Part shown: positions 44,301-53,964 of the stretch, one piece after another
Layout of the letters: each line of letters begins with the position of its first letter
Position numbering within the stretch: position 1 is the stretch's first letter
Assembly: GCA_965222425.1 (NCBI GenBank)
Contig: CBDCTW010000022.1
Location: 496,001-560,000, forward strand
Source of the DNA: CBDCNP01 sp965222425
GTDB lineage: Bacteria; Acidobacteriota; Vicinamibacteria; Marinacidobacterales; DATDRI01
Length of the DNA: 64,000 nucleotides
Direction of reading: 5' to 3'
Notes under the pieces: generated by a model
Told to the model about the DNA's origin: nothing
Seen by the model: only the letters and a program-made list of their open reading frames with translations
Database searches by the model: none
Program-made: the position numbers and the translations under genes

Positions 44301-44569
44301 AGGATCCTCAACTCGAATCGTACTGTGAGCAGATCGAGGCGTTCTTCTTCCGCTGGAAGGAGCGCCCCGGTCTCTTCTCTCCTGAGGACTTCGCTCTCTT
44401 GAAAAAATGGTTCTCCGATGGAGTTTCACTGGACGTGGTCCTAGAGGCCATCGAGGCGGCGTTCCAATCGAAGCAGTCCGGGCAGGAAGTCGAAGAAGTG
44501 AATAGTCTCAGTTATTGTGAGCCCTTCGTCCGGCAGGCTATGGCTCCTCGAAAACACACCCCCAGATAA
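44297..44569 (+). CDS. small conserved protein of unknown function
   Basis: 90 residues, mostly helical: LESYCEQIEAFFFRWKERPG, FSPEDFALLKKWFSDGVSLD, VVLEAIEAAFQSK. This pattern (a Trp-bearing helix, a SPED turn, then a Gly-(V/I)-x-L-x-x-V-L-x-A-I helix) recalls small DNA-replication-like or adaptor domains, but I cannot name a family. It starts within the PfkB stop (ATGA) and ends 33 bp before the dynamin-like gene, suggesting a functional link with one of them. Confidence 0.7.
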   Translation: MKDPQLESYCEQIEAFFFRWKERPGLFSPEDFALLKKWFSDGVSLDVVLEAIEAAFQSKQSGQEVEEVNSLSYCEPFVRQAMAPRKHTPR

Positions 44570-44602
44570 GAGAGTCAGGAAAGCTAGGTAGACTAGGACG
44601 AG

Positions 44603-46333
44603 ATGCTGTCCCGCATCCTCAACGTGCAACAGGAAAAGCTCCTCGCCAAGGAGCGAAAATTCCTGCGTGCGTTGCACGTCGCCCTAGCGGACCTCGAAGT
44701 CGATGCCGAAGACCGAGGGACGTTCGAAAATTCCATCCAGCAACTCGACGAGCTCTTTCTCCTGGTTGTCGTTGGGGAATTCAATGCCGGCAAAAGCGTG
44801 TGCATCAATGCGCTTATCGGTGCAGCCGTCCTCGAGGAGGGCGTCACTCCCACGACCGAACGCATATGCCTACTCAAGTACGGAGAAGAGACGGGCCGAC
44901 AGTCCGAGGACGGCCCCTTCGACATCATCACCGCGCCCGTGGAGCTCCTTAGGGAAATCAACGTCGTCGATACGCCGGGTACCAATGCCATCCACCGGGA
45001 GCACGAGACCATCACGCGCGATTTCGTGCCTCGCTCGGACCTAGTTCTTTTCGTCACCTCGGCGGACCGCCCGTTCACCGAGAGCGAACGAGACTTTCTG
45101 GAGAGCATCCGTGATTGGGGCAAGAAAATCGTTGTTGTCATCAACAAGATCGATATTCTGGAGAGTGAAGAAGAGCTGAACCGTGTCGTTAGTTTCGTTT
45201 CTGAGAATCTGAAATCCCTCCTCAAGGTTCAACCGGAGATCTTCCCCATATCGGCTCGCCTGGCGCTGCGGGCCAAGACAGAGGGCGAGGCGGCTTCGAA
45301 TAACACCAGCCCCTTCGAAAAGCTCGAGCAGTTCATCATCTCGACCCTGGACGAGGGGGAGCGTGTTCGCCTCAAGCTCCTCAACCCCATCGGGATAGCT
45401 CAGAATCTAGTCCAAAAGTACCTCGCCCTGGTGGATACCCAACTCGAGCTCCTCAGGGTGGATTTTCGAACTCTGGAAGAAATCGAACGTCAGCTTTCCC
45501 TTTACAAGGAAGACCTCGAACGAGATTTTCGCTTTCGTCTTTCGGACATCGACAATGCGCTCCTCGATTTCGAGACCCGCGGCAACGAGTTCTTCGAAGA
45601 AACGATGCGCCTAACTCGTGTCTTCGATCTCGCGAATAAATCGAAAGTGAAGAGCGATTTCGAGCACAAGGTCGTGGCCGATTTGCCTCAGGTCATCGAG
45701 CAACGGGTGAGCGGTGTCATCGACTGGATGATCGAGGCCGAGTTGCGTCAATGGCAGGCGGTGACCGAATACTTGAAATCCCGCGAGACCCAAGAGTTCG
45801 AGACAATGGTCGGCAAGGTCGGAGGTTTCAAGTATGACCGCGAGCGCCTACTCGATACGGTTGGACGAGCCGCCCGGCGCGCCATCGATAGCTACGACCA
45901 AAACAAAGAATCGACCCGCCTGGCAGAGTCGGTTCAGACGGCAGTGGCCGGGGCGGCACTCCTGGAGGTAGGGGCGGTCGGTCTCGGTACGATCATGACG
46001 ATGATCGCGAGCACGACCCTAGCCGACATGACCGGCATTCTCGCCGCCGGCGTCTTGTCGGCTCTCGGATTCCTCGTAATCCCCGCGAAACGAAGGAAGG
46101 CCAAGCGAGAGCTGCACCGCAAGGTCACCGACCTTCGCGAACAGCTGATGAACGCGCTCAATAGCCAATTCGATCGCGAGATCGAGCAGAGCCTAGCCCG
46201 TATTCGCGAGGCGATTGCACCGTACACTCGCTTCGTCCGCGCCGAGCACATACGGCTGAGCGACGGCCAGAACGAGCTCGTCCGCATCCGTGATGGACTG
46301 AACAAGCTGAAGTCCGACGTGAAATCGCTTTGA
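44603..46333 (+). CDS. bacterial dynamin-like GTPase
   Basis: 576 residues. G1 is GEFNAGKS at 58-65, followed by VCINAL where most relatives have TFINAL; G2 TPTT at 82-85; G3 DTPG at 123-126; G4 NKID at 181-184. The remainder is helical stalk (LSLYKEDLERDFRFRLSDID, LPQVIEQRVSGVIDWMI) with a hydrophobic hairpin near 455-490 (GAALLEVGAVGLGTIMTMIA, GILAAGVLSALGFLVIP) that would insert into a membrane. This is the layout of bacterial dynamin-like proteins that remodel or protect membranes. It is intact and third in the PfkB run. Confidence 0.92.
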   Translation: MLSRILNVQQEKLLAKERKFLRALHVALADLEVDAEDRGTFENSIQQLDELFLLVVVGEFNAGKSVCINALIGAAVLEEGVTPTTERICLLKYGEETGRQSEDGPFDIITAPVELLREINVVDTPGTNAIHREHETITRDFVPRSDLVLFVTSADRPFTESERDFLESIRDWGKKIVVVINKIDILESEEELNRVVSFVSENLKSLLKVQPEIFPISARLALRAKTEGEAASNNTSPFEKLEQFIISTLDEGERVRLKLLNPIGIAQNLVQKYLALVDTQLELLRVDFRTLEEIERQLSLYKEDLERDFRFRLSDIDNALLDFETRGNEFFEETMRLTRVFDLANKSKVKSDFEHKVVADLPQVIEQRVSGVIDWMIEAELRQWQAVTEYLKSRETQEFETMVGKVGGFKYDRERLLDTVGRAARRAIDSYDQNKESTRLAESVQTAVAGAALLEVGAVGLGTIMTMIASTTLADMTGILAAGVLSALGFLVIPAKRRKAKRELHRKVTDLREQLMNALNSQFDREIEQSLARIREAIAPYTRFVRAEHIRLSDGQNELVRIRDGLNKLKSDVKSL

Positions 46334-48072
46334 CTACGTCCAATGCAGCAGGTCCGATCGAGGCGACGATTCGTTTCAATGGTTCGGGGTTCTGTCGCAG
46401 TCAGAGTTCGCCGTCAAATGTTGCCTAGGGGATAATGCCCCGGATTAGTGCTGATTCGGCGCATCGAAGGAGACAAGGGGACAGGGGATGCCATTTATTC
46501 TCAGTGTAGTCGCGATGATCTTGTTGTTGACCAGTGGGTAGTTGGCCGCTCAGGGCGACGGCGGCTGGCCACGCGAGATTGACGCGCCCGCGGTGAAGAT
46601 CCTCATTTACCAACCGCAGCTCGATACCTTCAAGGGTGACCGCCTGACCGGCCGGGCAGCGGTCTCCGTAACGCCGAAGGGGAAGACCGAGCCAGTCTTC
46701 GGGGCCATGTGGATGGACGCGAGGGTGTCGACAGATCGGGACACACGGATGGTCGGCATCCTGGATGTCACAGTCGAGAACGTGAGGTTCCCGGAAGCGA
46801 CGACGGAACAAGAAGAGGCGTTCAAGCGTCTCGTCGAAACGGAGGTCCCCAAATGGCAACTATTCATCTCGCTCGATCGTCTCCTCGCTTCGCTGGAGCT
46901 GGCGGATATAGAAAGGATCGCCGCCGACAAGCTCAACATGACGCCGCCGGCGATCACATTCCTCACCTATCCGGCGGTCTTGATCAGCATCGATGGTGCG
47001 CCCGAGCTCCGTGCCGTCGAAGACTCGACCATGATGCGCGTCGTGAACACGCCTTTTACGATCCTCCAGAATCCCGGCAGCAAGACGTACTATCTCCACG
47101 ACGGTGTGGGCTGGCGCACCGCGACAAACATCAAAGGCCCGTGGGAGAGGGACGATAACCCGCCCAAGACCGTCGTCGAGCTTACACCAAAGCCCGATCC
47201 CCAGGACCTTGAAGACCCGCCCGAGGAGAACGAAGAGCAAGACTCGGAGCCCCCTATCCTCATCGTAGCGACCGAGCCGGCGGAGCTCATCGTGTCGAAG
47301 GGTGACCCCGAGTACGCTCCGATCGATGGCACCGGCCTCCTCTACATGAGTAACACCGAGAGCGATGTCTTCAAAGAGATCGCCAGCCAACAAGACTACG
47401 TTCTCCTTTCGGGGCGGTGGTTCCGGAGTGGGTCGATGAACGGGCCCTGGACCCACGTCCCCTCGGATAAATTGCCTGCCGACTTCGCGAAAATACCTCC
47501 CGAGTCCACCAAGGGAAACGTCCTGACGTTCGTCGCGGGAACGCAGCAGGCAAAGGACGCGATCATGGACGCGCACATTCCGCAGACGACGGCTATTAAG
47601 CGCGGTGAAGACCACACCCTAGCGGTGACCTATGACGGATCACCGAGATTCTAGAAAATCGAGGGCACCGAGGTGTCCTACGCGATCAACACGGACCAAG
47701 CCGTGTTCTCGATCGACAGGCAGTACTACTGTGCCTACGGGGAGGGTTTGGTACGTTTCGAATATGGTCTACGGCCCGTTCGACGTCGCAACGTCCATCC
47801 CCCGTGAGCTGATCGATGCAATCCCGCCAGAGAACCCACACTATAACGTCCAGTACATCTACATCTATGACTCCACGCCAGACGTCGTGTACGTCGGCTA
47901 CACGCCTGGTTATAGACGTGTACAGCGGCACCGTCGTGTACGGGACGGGATACTACTATCCCGGTTGGTACGGACCCACGATGTACTATTCCTATCCCAG
48001 CACGTGGGGATTCCATGCTCGCTATAACCCGTATACCGGCTGGTCGTACGGGCTCAGTTACAGCACCGGCCG

Positions 48073-48080
48073 GTTCACGT
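48073..48080. repeat. 8-bp target duplication, left copy
   Basis: GTTCACGT, identical to 49541-49548, flanking the second IS256-family element. Confidence 0.9.
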
Positions 48081-49540
48081 GGGGATGTCCCGGCCGCTGT
48101 TGAATTTGGTCGGGTAGCGGCGGCACCGGGGAATACTCTTAGGCAGCAAACTCATCGCTGTCAAGAGATTTCTGTTTGCTTCTAAGCGCGTGAACGAGAG
48201 CGCCCATATGGCGATAGCCTTTGATACGCCGGAACTTTTTTTGCGCGGTGACGACGCCAAGAGCGGTCCATCGGCGAACCATGGAAGGACTCTTCCAACG
48301 CTTGACGTTTCTCGATACTCTGCGAATGGTTCCGTTGAGATTTTCAATGGCGTTCGTCGTGGCAAGAGACTGGCGAAGTAAGGCGGGCGGCGCGAGCTTC
48401 ACGACCGTGAGTGTTTCTTCCATCCCTTCACGAAGGCTTCCGGCAGCTTCGTCGTAGCCGTTTCGCTCGAGCCACGACACCAATGCCTGAAGTCGCTTGC
48501 GCGCCTTGTCGGCACTCTTGCACTTGTAGGCTTCCTTCATCGTCTGGAGCACGTAGGCGTGACGAGACTTGGGAAGGTACGAGCGAAGATTTCGGAGTTT
48601 ATGGATCTGGCACCTTTGGATGACCGCGAGGTCCCCCAAAACGTCGACGAGTGCCTTGCGGATGCCTTTGCCTCCGTCCACTACGCAGAGAATCGACTCA
48701 TCGACGCGCAAGCCTCGCTCGAGAAGGTCCTGCAACATCGCGGTGCACATCCGAGAGTTCTCCGTCGAGCCCAGCCATATACCCAGGGGCACCTTCGTTC
48801 CATCTATTGTGATACCTAGAGTTACGACGACGGTCTGTCCGGCCACCTCAAGGCCATCCAGCATCAGTGCCGCAAGCTCGAACTCCTCTAGCCGCCGAGA
48901 CAGGTATTCCTCGAGCTTCTTAGTCGTCTGGCTCACGAGGTGACGGCTGGCGGCACTCTTACTCGTGCCACGAGACTTCAACTTGGCCGCGGGTTTGTCC
49001 AGACTCGATTCGTAATTTCGGGTCGATACGCCCACCAAGATCTGATTCAACACTCGCTCTGGAAGCGGGTCTTCTTCGCGGAAGGCTTCGAAGTGTGGAA
49101 GCGACGCCTCCGCGCCCGACTTCGAGCGAACTCGAGGTCGCGACACTTGGATGCGACGACCACCGAAGCTCAGCTCTCCGTTCGTGCTCCCCCAGTGGTT
49201 ATGAGTTCGCTCCTTCTCGTGCTTGCCCTTGAGCCCCGCGATCTCCTCGGCGTCCTCTCCGAGCAGTAGGTGCAGAGCTGTCAGTCCTTGCTCGTACACC
49301 CATTCCGTCAGATCCGCCTTCGTGGCCGCGATCCCAGCTATCATCAGTAGCAGTATCTGACCGACTTGGCCAACTACCTTGCCCGTAGGCGAGTGCGTTT
49401 GCTTTCTTACTGGCTTCTTTGATTTCCTAGGCATTGGTGGCTCCTTGTCCCCCTCTGGAGACGGTTTATTGGCAGACCTATTCTTAGGCCGGCCAAGGAG
49501 CCGCAGCTACCCCAAATTCAACATCCGGCGGGACATCCCC
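48081..49540 (-). mobile_element. second IS256-family insertion sequence, 1460 bp
   Basis: Terminal inverted repeats: left GGGGATGTCCCGGCCGCTGT then TGAATTTGG, right (read inwards) GGGGATGTCCCGCCGGATGT then TGAATTTGG, with further similarity in GGTAGC-GCGGC. It is flanked by 8-bp GTTCACGT duplications. It carries one intact transposase on the minus strand. It is a different IS256 lineage from the element at 7092-8525: termini and transposase sequence differ clearly. Host frame is continuous across the insertion once the element is removed. Confidence 0.93.
48139..49434 (-). CDS. IS256-family transposase, apparently intact
   Basis: 431 residues. First Asp in ELAALMLDGLEVAGQTVVVT, second Asp in SILCVVDGGKGIRKALVDVL, His/Cys segment VIQRCQIHKLRNLRSYLPKS, and Glu in LATTNAIENLNGTIRRVSRN. 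Full DDE set, no stops or frameshifts, so this copy could be active. The N-terminus is Lys/Arg-rich and the start ATG 49434 fits. It is only distantly related to the 7133-8425 transposase. Confidence 0.94.
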   Translation of the reverse strand: MPRKSKKPVRKQTHSPTGKVVGQVGQILLLMIAGIAATKADLTEWVYEQGLTALHLLLGEDAEEIAGLKGKHEKERTHNHWGSTNGELSFGGRRIQVSRPRVRSKSGAEASLPHFEAFREEDPLPERVLNQILVGVSTRNYESSLDKPAAKLKSRGTSKSAASRHLVSQTTKKLEEYLSRRLEEFELAALMLDGLEVAGQTVVVTLGITIDGTKVPLGIWLGSTENSRMCTAMLQDLLERGLRVDESILCVVDGGKGIRKALVDVLGDLAVIQRCQIHKLRNLRSYLPKSRHAYVLQTMKEAYKCKSADKARKRLQALVSWLERNGYDEAAGSLREGMEETLTVVKLAPPALLRQSLATTNAIENLNGTIRRVSRNVKRWKSPSMVRRWTALGVVTAQKKFRRIKGYRHMGALVHALRSKQKSLDSDEFAA

Positions 49541-49548
49541 GTTCACGT
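49541..49548. repeat. 8-bp target duplication, right copy
   Basis: GTTCACGT, identical to 48073-48080; right flank of the second IS256-family element. Confidence 0.9.
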
Positions 49549-49994
49549 TCGGAATCGGGTACTCGAGTCCCTGGTATCCGTACGGTTACCGCGGGGGTTG
49601 GTGGGGCCCCGCCAGCGCCTATGGATACCGTCGTGGCTATAGTCGTGCCTACGCCCGCGGCTACGCTCGTGGCGCCCGGAACGCCAACATCTATAATCAT
49701 CGCCGTAACGTTGCGCGCAACACACGCGAGCTAGATCGGCGGGAACGTCACGTCGCATGGCCGCCCCTGCGAGCGCCGGTCGGAACAACGTCTACGCCGA
49801 TCGCAATGGGAACGTGCACCGCCGAACCCAAAACGGCAACTGGCAGTCACGAAGCGGCGGCAGTTGGTCTGGAAGCGGGGGCGCCAGCAACCTGAGCAAC
49901 CAGCATAGCGCGCGGCAAAGAGGCACGGCGCGAACCAATAGCTACAACCGGAGCCGCGGCGGAGGGCGGCGACGCTAGTGGACTCTAATGGACT

Positions 49995-50563
49995 TTAAGG
50001 AGTTGGGGGGCGGAGGGCGGCGGCGAAGTCGATCGACATTCGAAGCGCGTCCTCCCCTGCTACAATCTGATCCACCGATAGCTCGTCGAATGTAAGGCGT
50101 CCGACGTTGCTGGCATAGGCACTGGCGCGCTCGAGGCCCTCCTTCAAAGGAACCCGCAACTGCTTCTCAAGGGTTCGTCTGAGGAGCGGCGCCACGACCT
50201 TGAAGTAGGCGCTACCGGAGGACTCCACCGACATTTCGTTCAAGTACATCTCCCCCGCCGAATAGGCGGGCACGCCGCTGATGTAGATATCGAAGTTGTC
50301 CCCGGCACCCCGGCACTCACCCCGGACGCTCACCGCAGCGCGGCCGCTAAAGAGTAGCGTGATACGCAGCCTGCCTGACACGGCATCGATGCGCGGTTCT
50401 TGAACGAAGGCATATTTGCAGGGCGTAGACGGCCACCTTCCATGTAGAATCTTCCGCCGTCCGTCATCAGGTGGGTCACGATGAGCCTCTCGATGCTCCG
50501 GTAGGCGATTTCAAAAGTCCCAGCCTCTGCCAACTCGGGCGCCGCACCTATAAGAAGGGTCAC
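49995..50563 (-). pseudogene. exported protein of unknown function, frameshifted
   Basis: An export signal (VTLLIGAAPELAEA) leads to GTFEIAYRSIERLIVTHLMT, DGGRFYMEGG in one frame. From about 50435 the sense is in another frame: PCKYAFVQEPRIDAVSGRLR, ITLLFSGRAAVSVRGECRGA, FDIYISGVPAYSAGEMYLNE, then an amphipathic end to 49995. Joined, this is about 190 residues. The beta-rich body with SGRLRITLLFSGR looks like a lipid- or ligand-binding tube domain, but I cannot name the family. The start is unclear; a GTG at 50563 is a candidate. Confidence 0.6.
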
Positions 50564-50672
50564 CGCAAAGAGCGCGATGGGATTTGATCCACGGCCCCTC
50601 CAACCACTACTATCGACGCGCTTTTGGCCAAGGAGGGAGCAAGTTTTATCGACCACACCACAAGGTAACCAC

Positions 50673-53600
50673 ATGTCGAGACTCCTTATAACGCTTTCCA
50701 CTTTCTTGCTGATAGGCACCACCGTTCTCGAGGAGGACGAACCCTGGGACATCGAGGCGGATCGAGCGCCTTCCAAGGAGTTCGTCTATCAAGCCACCGA
50801 AGGCACTTGGACCGGTGTCGACGTCTCTCCCGACGGTCGCCAGATCGTATTCGATCTTCTTGGACATATCTACGTTATGCCCATCGGGGGTGGCAAGGCG
50901 ACGGCGCTGACCCACGGCCGTTCCTGGAACGAGTTTCCGCGCTATAGCCCGGACGGCAAGAGCATCGCGTTCACGTCGGATCGAGGCGGTAGCGAAGACC
51001 TGTGGGTGATGGCGCTTTCCGACTCCAGCCTCGAGAATGTCTCCCAAATGGACCTTTCGGTATTCCAGGGGACCTGGTCCAAGAGCGGTCGCCACCTCTA
51101 CGGTACGGCGCTCAACGGGAAGGTGCGGTTTCCCGTCTATCAGTTCAATTTCTACGGCACTCGCCAAGAATTAATCCCTGCCTACGAGCGTGCCCCGGTG
51201 AACCACCTGGTGCCTCATCCCACCGAAAACGTTTTGTACTTCGAGCATAACGACAAATCGCTTCCGGCCAGCGGGCCGCGCATCAAGAAGTACGATCTCG
51301 CTACGGGAGAGACGTCGGTCTACATCGACCGACCGGGGGGAGCTGCGAACCCCAGAATCTCTCCGGACGGGAAGTACCTGGCGTTCGTCCACAGAGACGA
51401 TCAGAAGACGGTGTTGGTGCTCCACGACCTCGAGACGCGGGAAGAAAAAGTACTATTCGACCGACTCGATCGAGGCCGCTTCGAGTCACGGAGCTTCTAC
51501 GGCTGTTATCCCAACATGGCATGGCATTCGAATGGAAAAGAGATCTTCGTCTCCTACGGAGGAAAGATTCACGCCGTCGATATCGATTCGCGTACCACAC
51601 GAGAGATCCGTTTCGCGGCCGAGGTTCGTCGAAAGATCGACGAAACAATGCGTTTCCCCGTCGAGGTACCGGATAAGACCACGCGCACGCGAGCCCACCG
51701 ATGGGCCCAACGAACGCCCCAGGGCATTCTGTTCGAAGCATTGGGCGACTTGTACTTGAAATCAGGGAACGAGTTTCAGAATCTCACAGAGTCCGCCTCC
51801 CACGAAACGAACCCGATTTACGACCGATCCTCGGAACAAATTTTCTACGCCTCATGGAACGACAACGATCGGGGGGGCATCTACTCTTTGGTGCCGCATG
51901 GTGGCTCCCCACGGAAGCTCACCACGATCCCTTCACAATATGGCTCACTGGCGCTATCTTCCGACGGCAAGACGTTGGCCTACGTCCGTGGGCGGGGCGA
52001 CCTCATCAATGGGACCAAGCTCGAGGACCAGACGCGATTCGAGCTGGTCACGCTCAGGGAAGGACGGGAGCAGAAAGTCACCGATATCGATTGGACCAGT
52101 AATCGCTACGGCAAACGTCCTCCCACCGTTCTCTTTTCATCGAACGACGAGCTGATCTACTTCACCGAGTACGTCGAAGATGCCCTGACACTCAAGAGCA
52201 TCCATCCCAACGGGCTCGGTGAGAAATCGCTTTACACTTTCTCGCACGCCACCCGGGCCATCGTCTCCCCCGATATGAAATGGGTCGCCTACCGCGAATA
52301 CCACCGGACCTACGTGACGCCGTTCGAGTATGCGGGACAGCCCGTCACCATCAGCGCAGCCGATGACAAGGGATTCAGCAAGCGCGTGGATCCAGAGGAT
52401 GGAGACTTCACCGAGTGGACACCAGAGTCCGATGCGCTCTACTGGACCCGCGGGCGTTATCTCTATGAGAAATCACTCGAGGACATTCTGACGGGGCTAG
52501 CAGGGTCGGCGGGGCCGGCAGAGAAAGAGACGGCGCAGAAAACCGATCTCTCCATGGAGTTCGACGTCGCGGCCCCCAAGTCCGTGATCGCGCTCAAGGG
52601 TGTTCGGGTCTTGACCATGAACAACGATCGGGACGTCATCGAAGACGCGACGATTTTGATTCGACGGAATCGGATCGAGGCCGTCGGAACGGACATCGAG
52701 ATACCGAGCGATGCGAACGTCTACGATCTGGCTGGCGATACCGTGATGCCGGGGATCTTCGATGCCCACGGCCACTACGGCAGTCGCATCTCGGCCCTCA
52801 ACGTCATCGAGCAACAGCTTTATGGCTTGCTGGCCAATCTAGCCTATGGTGTCACCACGATGTTCGACGTCTACGGAACGACACAGAAGGACTTCTGGGT
52901 GTCGGACATGCTGCGCCAGGGCTCCATCGTCGGTCCGCGCATTTTCTCGGTCGGCGACCCCATTTTCGTCACCAAATACCGCACGAAGATGCACCGCCCC
53001 ATCCATTCCTTGGACGACGCGTTGGAGCATGCTCGCTTCAACAAAGATCACGGCGCCACGACTTTGAAGGATTATTCCAATCACACCCGCGCCGCTCGCC
53101 AGCAGCTGGCCACCGCCGCCCGCCAGCAGGGACTCAATCTCGTGACCGAGTCCTTCGCCAACCCGTCGATGAACCTGACGCAGTTGATCGACGGCTTCAC
53201 CGGCATCGAGCACACCATGGGGCTCACTCCCCTTTACGATGACGTCATTCAGTTCTTCGCCGCCACCGAGGTCGGGATGACACCCACGCTCATCGTGGTC
53301 TACGACGGCCCCTCCGGAGAGCGATACTTCCACCAATCGGAACGCCTCTGGGAGGAGACGAAGCTCCTCAACTTCTTCCGCAAGGACGAGCTCCTTCGCC
53401 TGCGGCGGCCCACCCACTATTGGGACGACGACTTCTCGCACAAGGGAATGGCGCGGGAGCTACACAAACTCTACCAAGCCGGTGTCTCCCTCCAAATGGG
53501 CGCTCATGGGCAGATGATGGGACTGGGCGCGCATTGGGAGATGGAGCTCTTCGTCCAAGGCGGCTTCACTCCGATGGAAGCGCTCGAGATCGCGACCATC

Positions 53601-53828
53601 AACGGCTTCAAGCACCAGGGACTCGATCGCGAGCTCGGGTCGATTGAGCCGGGCAAGCTCGCCGACTTGGTCATCCTAGAGAAGAATCCGCTGAACGACA
53701 TCCGCAATACGCGTACCATTCGTCATGTCTTGAAGAATGGTGTCGTTTACAGCGGCGAAGACGCATCTCGGGTCTATCCCGATCCGCAGCCCACGCAGCC
53801 GCTCTACTTCAAGGAAAGGACTCCCTGA
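50673..53828 (+). CDS. PD40 beta-propeller fused to amidohydrolase, exported
   Basis: 1051 residues. A short signal (MSRLLITLSTFLLIGTTVLE) leads to a TolB/PD40 propeller with repeats such as GVDVSPDGRQIVFDLLGHIY, FPRYSPDGKSIAFTSDRGGS and PRISPDGKYLAFVHRDDQKT up to about residue 640. The second half is a metal-dependent amidohydrolase: VMPGIFDAHGHYGSRISALN with the His-x-His pair, IEHTMGLTPLYDDVIQFF, SLQMGAHGQMMGLGAHWEME and the C-terminal IEPGKLADLVILEKNPL. It probably hydrolyses amide bonds of an extracellular substrate. ATG 50673 behind AAGGTAACC is preferred over the longer frame. Such fusions are frequent in Acidobacteriota, in my experience of the families. It is intact. Confidence 0.93.
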   Translation: MSRLLITLSTFLLIGTTVLEEDEPWDIEADRAPSKEFVYQATEGTWTGVDVSPDGRQIVFDLLGHIYVMPIGGGKATALTHGRSWNEFPRYSPDGKSIAFTSDRGGSEDLWVMALSDSSLENVSQMDLSVFQGTWSKSGRHLYGTALNGKVRFPVYQFNFYGTRQELIPAYERAPVNHLVPHPTENVLYFEHNDKSLPASGPRIKKYDLATGETSVYIDRPGGAANPRISPDGKYLAFVHRDDQKTVLVLHDLETREEKVLFDRLDRGRFESRSFYGCYPNMAWHSNGKEIFVSYGGKIHAVDIDSRTTREIRFAAEVRRKIDETMRFPVEVPDKTTRTRAHRWAQRTPQGILFEALGDLYLKSGNEFQNLTESASHETNPIYDRSSEQIFYASWNDNDRGGIYSLVPHGGSPRKLTTIPSQYGSLALSSDGKTLAYVRGRGDLINGTKLEDQTRFELVTLREGREQKVTDIDWTSNRYGKRPPTVLFSSNDELIYFTEYVEDALTLKSIHPNGLGEKSLYTFSHATRAIVSPDMKWVAYREYHRTYVTPFEYAGQPVTISAADDKGFSKRVDPEDGDFTEWTPESDALYWTRGRYLYEKSLEDILTGLAGSAGPAEKETAQKTDLSMEFDVAAPKSVIALKGVRVLTMNNDRDVIEDATILIRRNRIEAVGTDIEIPSDANVYDLAGDTVMPGIFDAHGHYGSRISALNVIEQQLYGLLANLAYGVTTMFDVYGTTQKDFWVSDMLRQGSIVGPRIFSVGDPIFVTKYRTKMHRPIHSLDDALEHARFNKDHGATTLKDYSNHTRAARQQLATAARQQGLNLVTESFANPSMNLTQLIDGFTGIEHTMGLTPLYDDVIQFFAATEVGMTPTLIVVYDGPSGERYFHQSERLWEETKLLNFFRKDELLRLRRPTHYWDDDFSHKGMARELHKLYQAGVSLQMGAHGQMMGLGAHWEMELFVQGGFTPMEALEIATINGFKHQGLDRELGSIEPGKLADLVILEKNPLNDIRNTRTIRHVLKNGVVYSGEDASRVYPDPQPTQPLYFKERTP

Positions 53829-53964
53829 TCGAAGATGGCTAGCCTTCGCGATCGTCGATCAACTCGGATGCCGCGGCCTACGCTTACACCAACGCTGCCA
53901 TCGACATGGCCCATAGAGCAGTTCTGGAAATTACCGCCGGGTCAAGCGAGAGGGTAAAGACCGG

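Larger units (their letters stand above)
46488..49978 (+). pseudogene. large exported protein, multiply broken and carrying an IS256-family element
   Basis: A long exported protein in ruins. ATG 46488 opens a signal peptide (MPFILSVVAMILLLTSG) ended by TAG at 46539-46541; the frame then continues LAAQGDGGWPREIDAPAVKI to a second TAG at 47652-47654 (GSPRF-stop-KIEGTEVSYAI). After that the sense moves to a second frame (VWYVSNMVYGPFDVATSIPR) and, near 47915, to a third (IDVYSGTVVYGTGYYYPGWY). At 48080 the IS element intervenes; across it STGRFT joins FGIGYSSPWYPYGYRGGWWG in frame. A last shift near 49750 leads to GRNNVYADRNGNVHRRTQNG and the end at 49978. The Tyr/Gly-rich end is typical of surface-exposed repetitive proteins. 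At least five lesions make this a long-dead gene. Confidence 0.87.
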
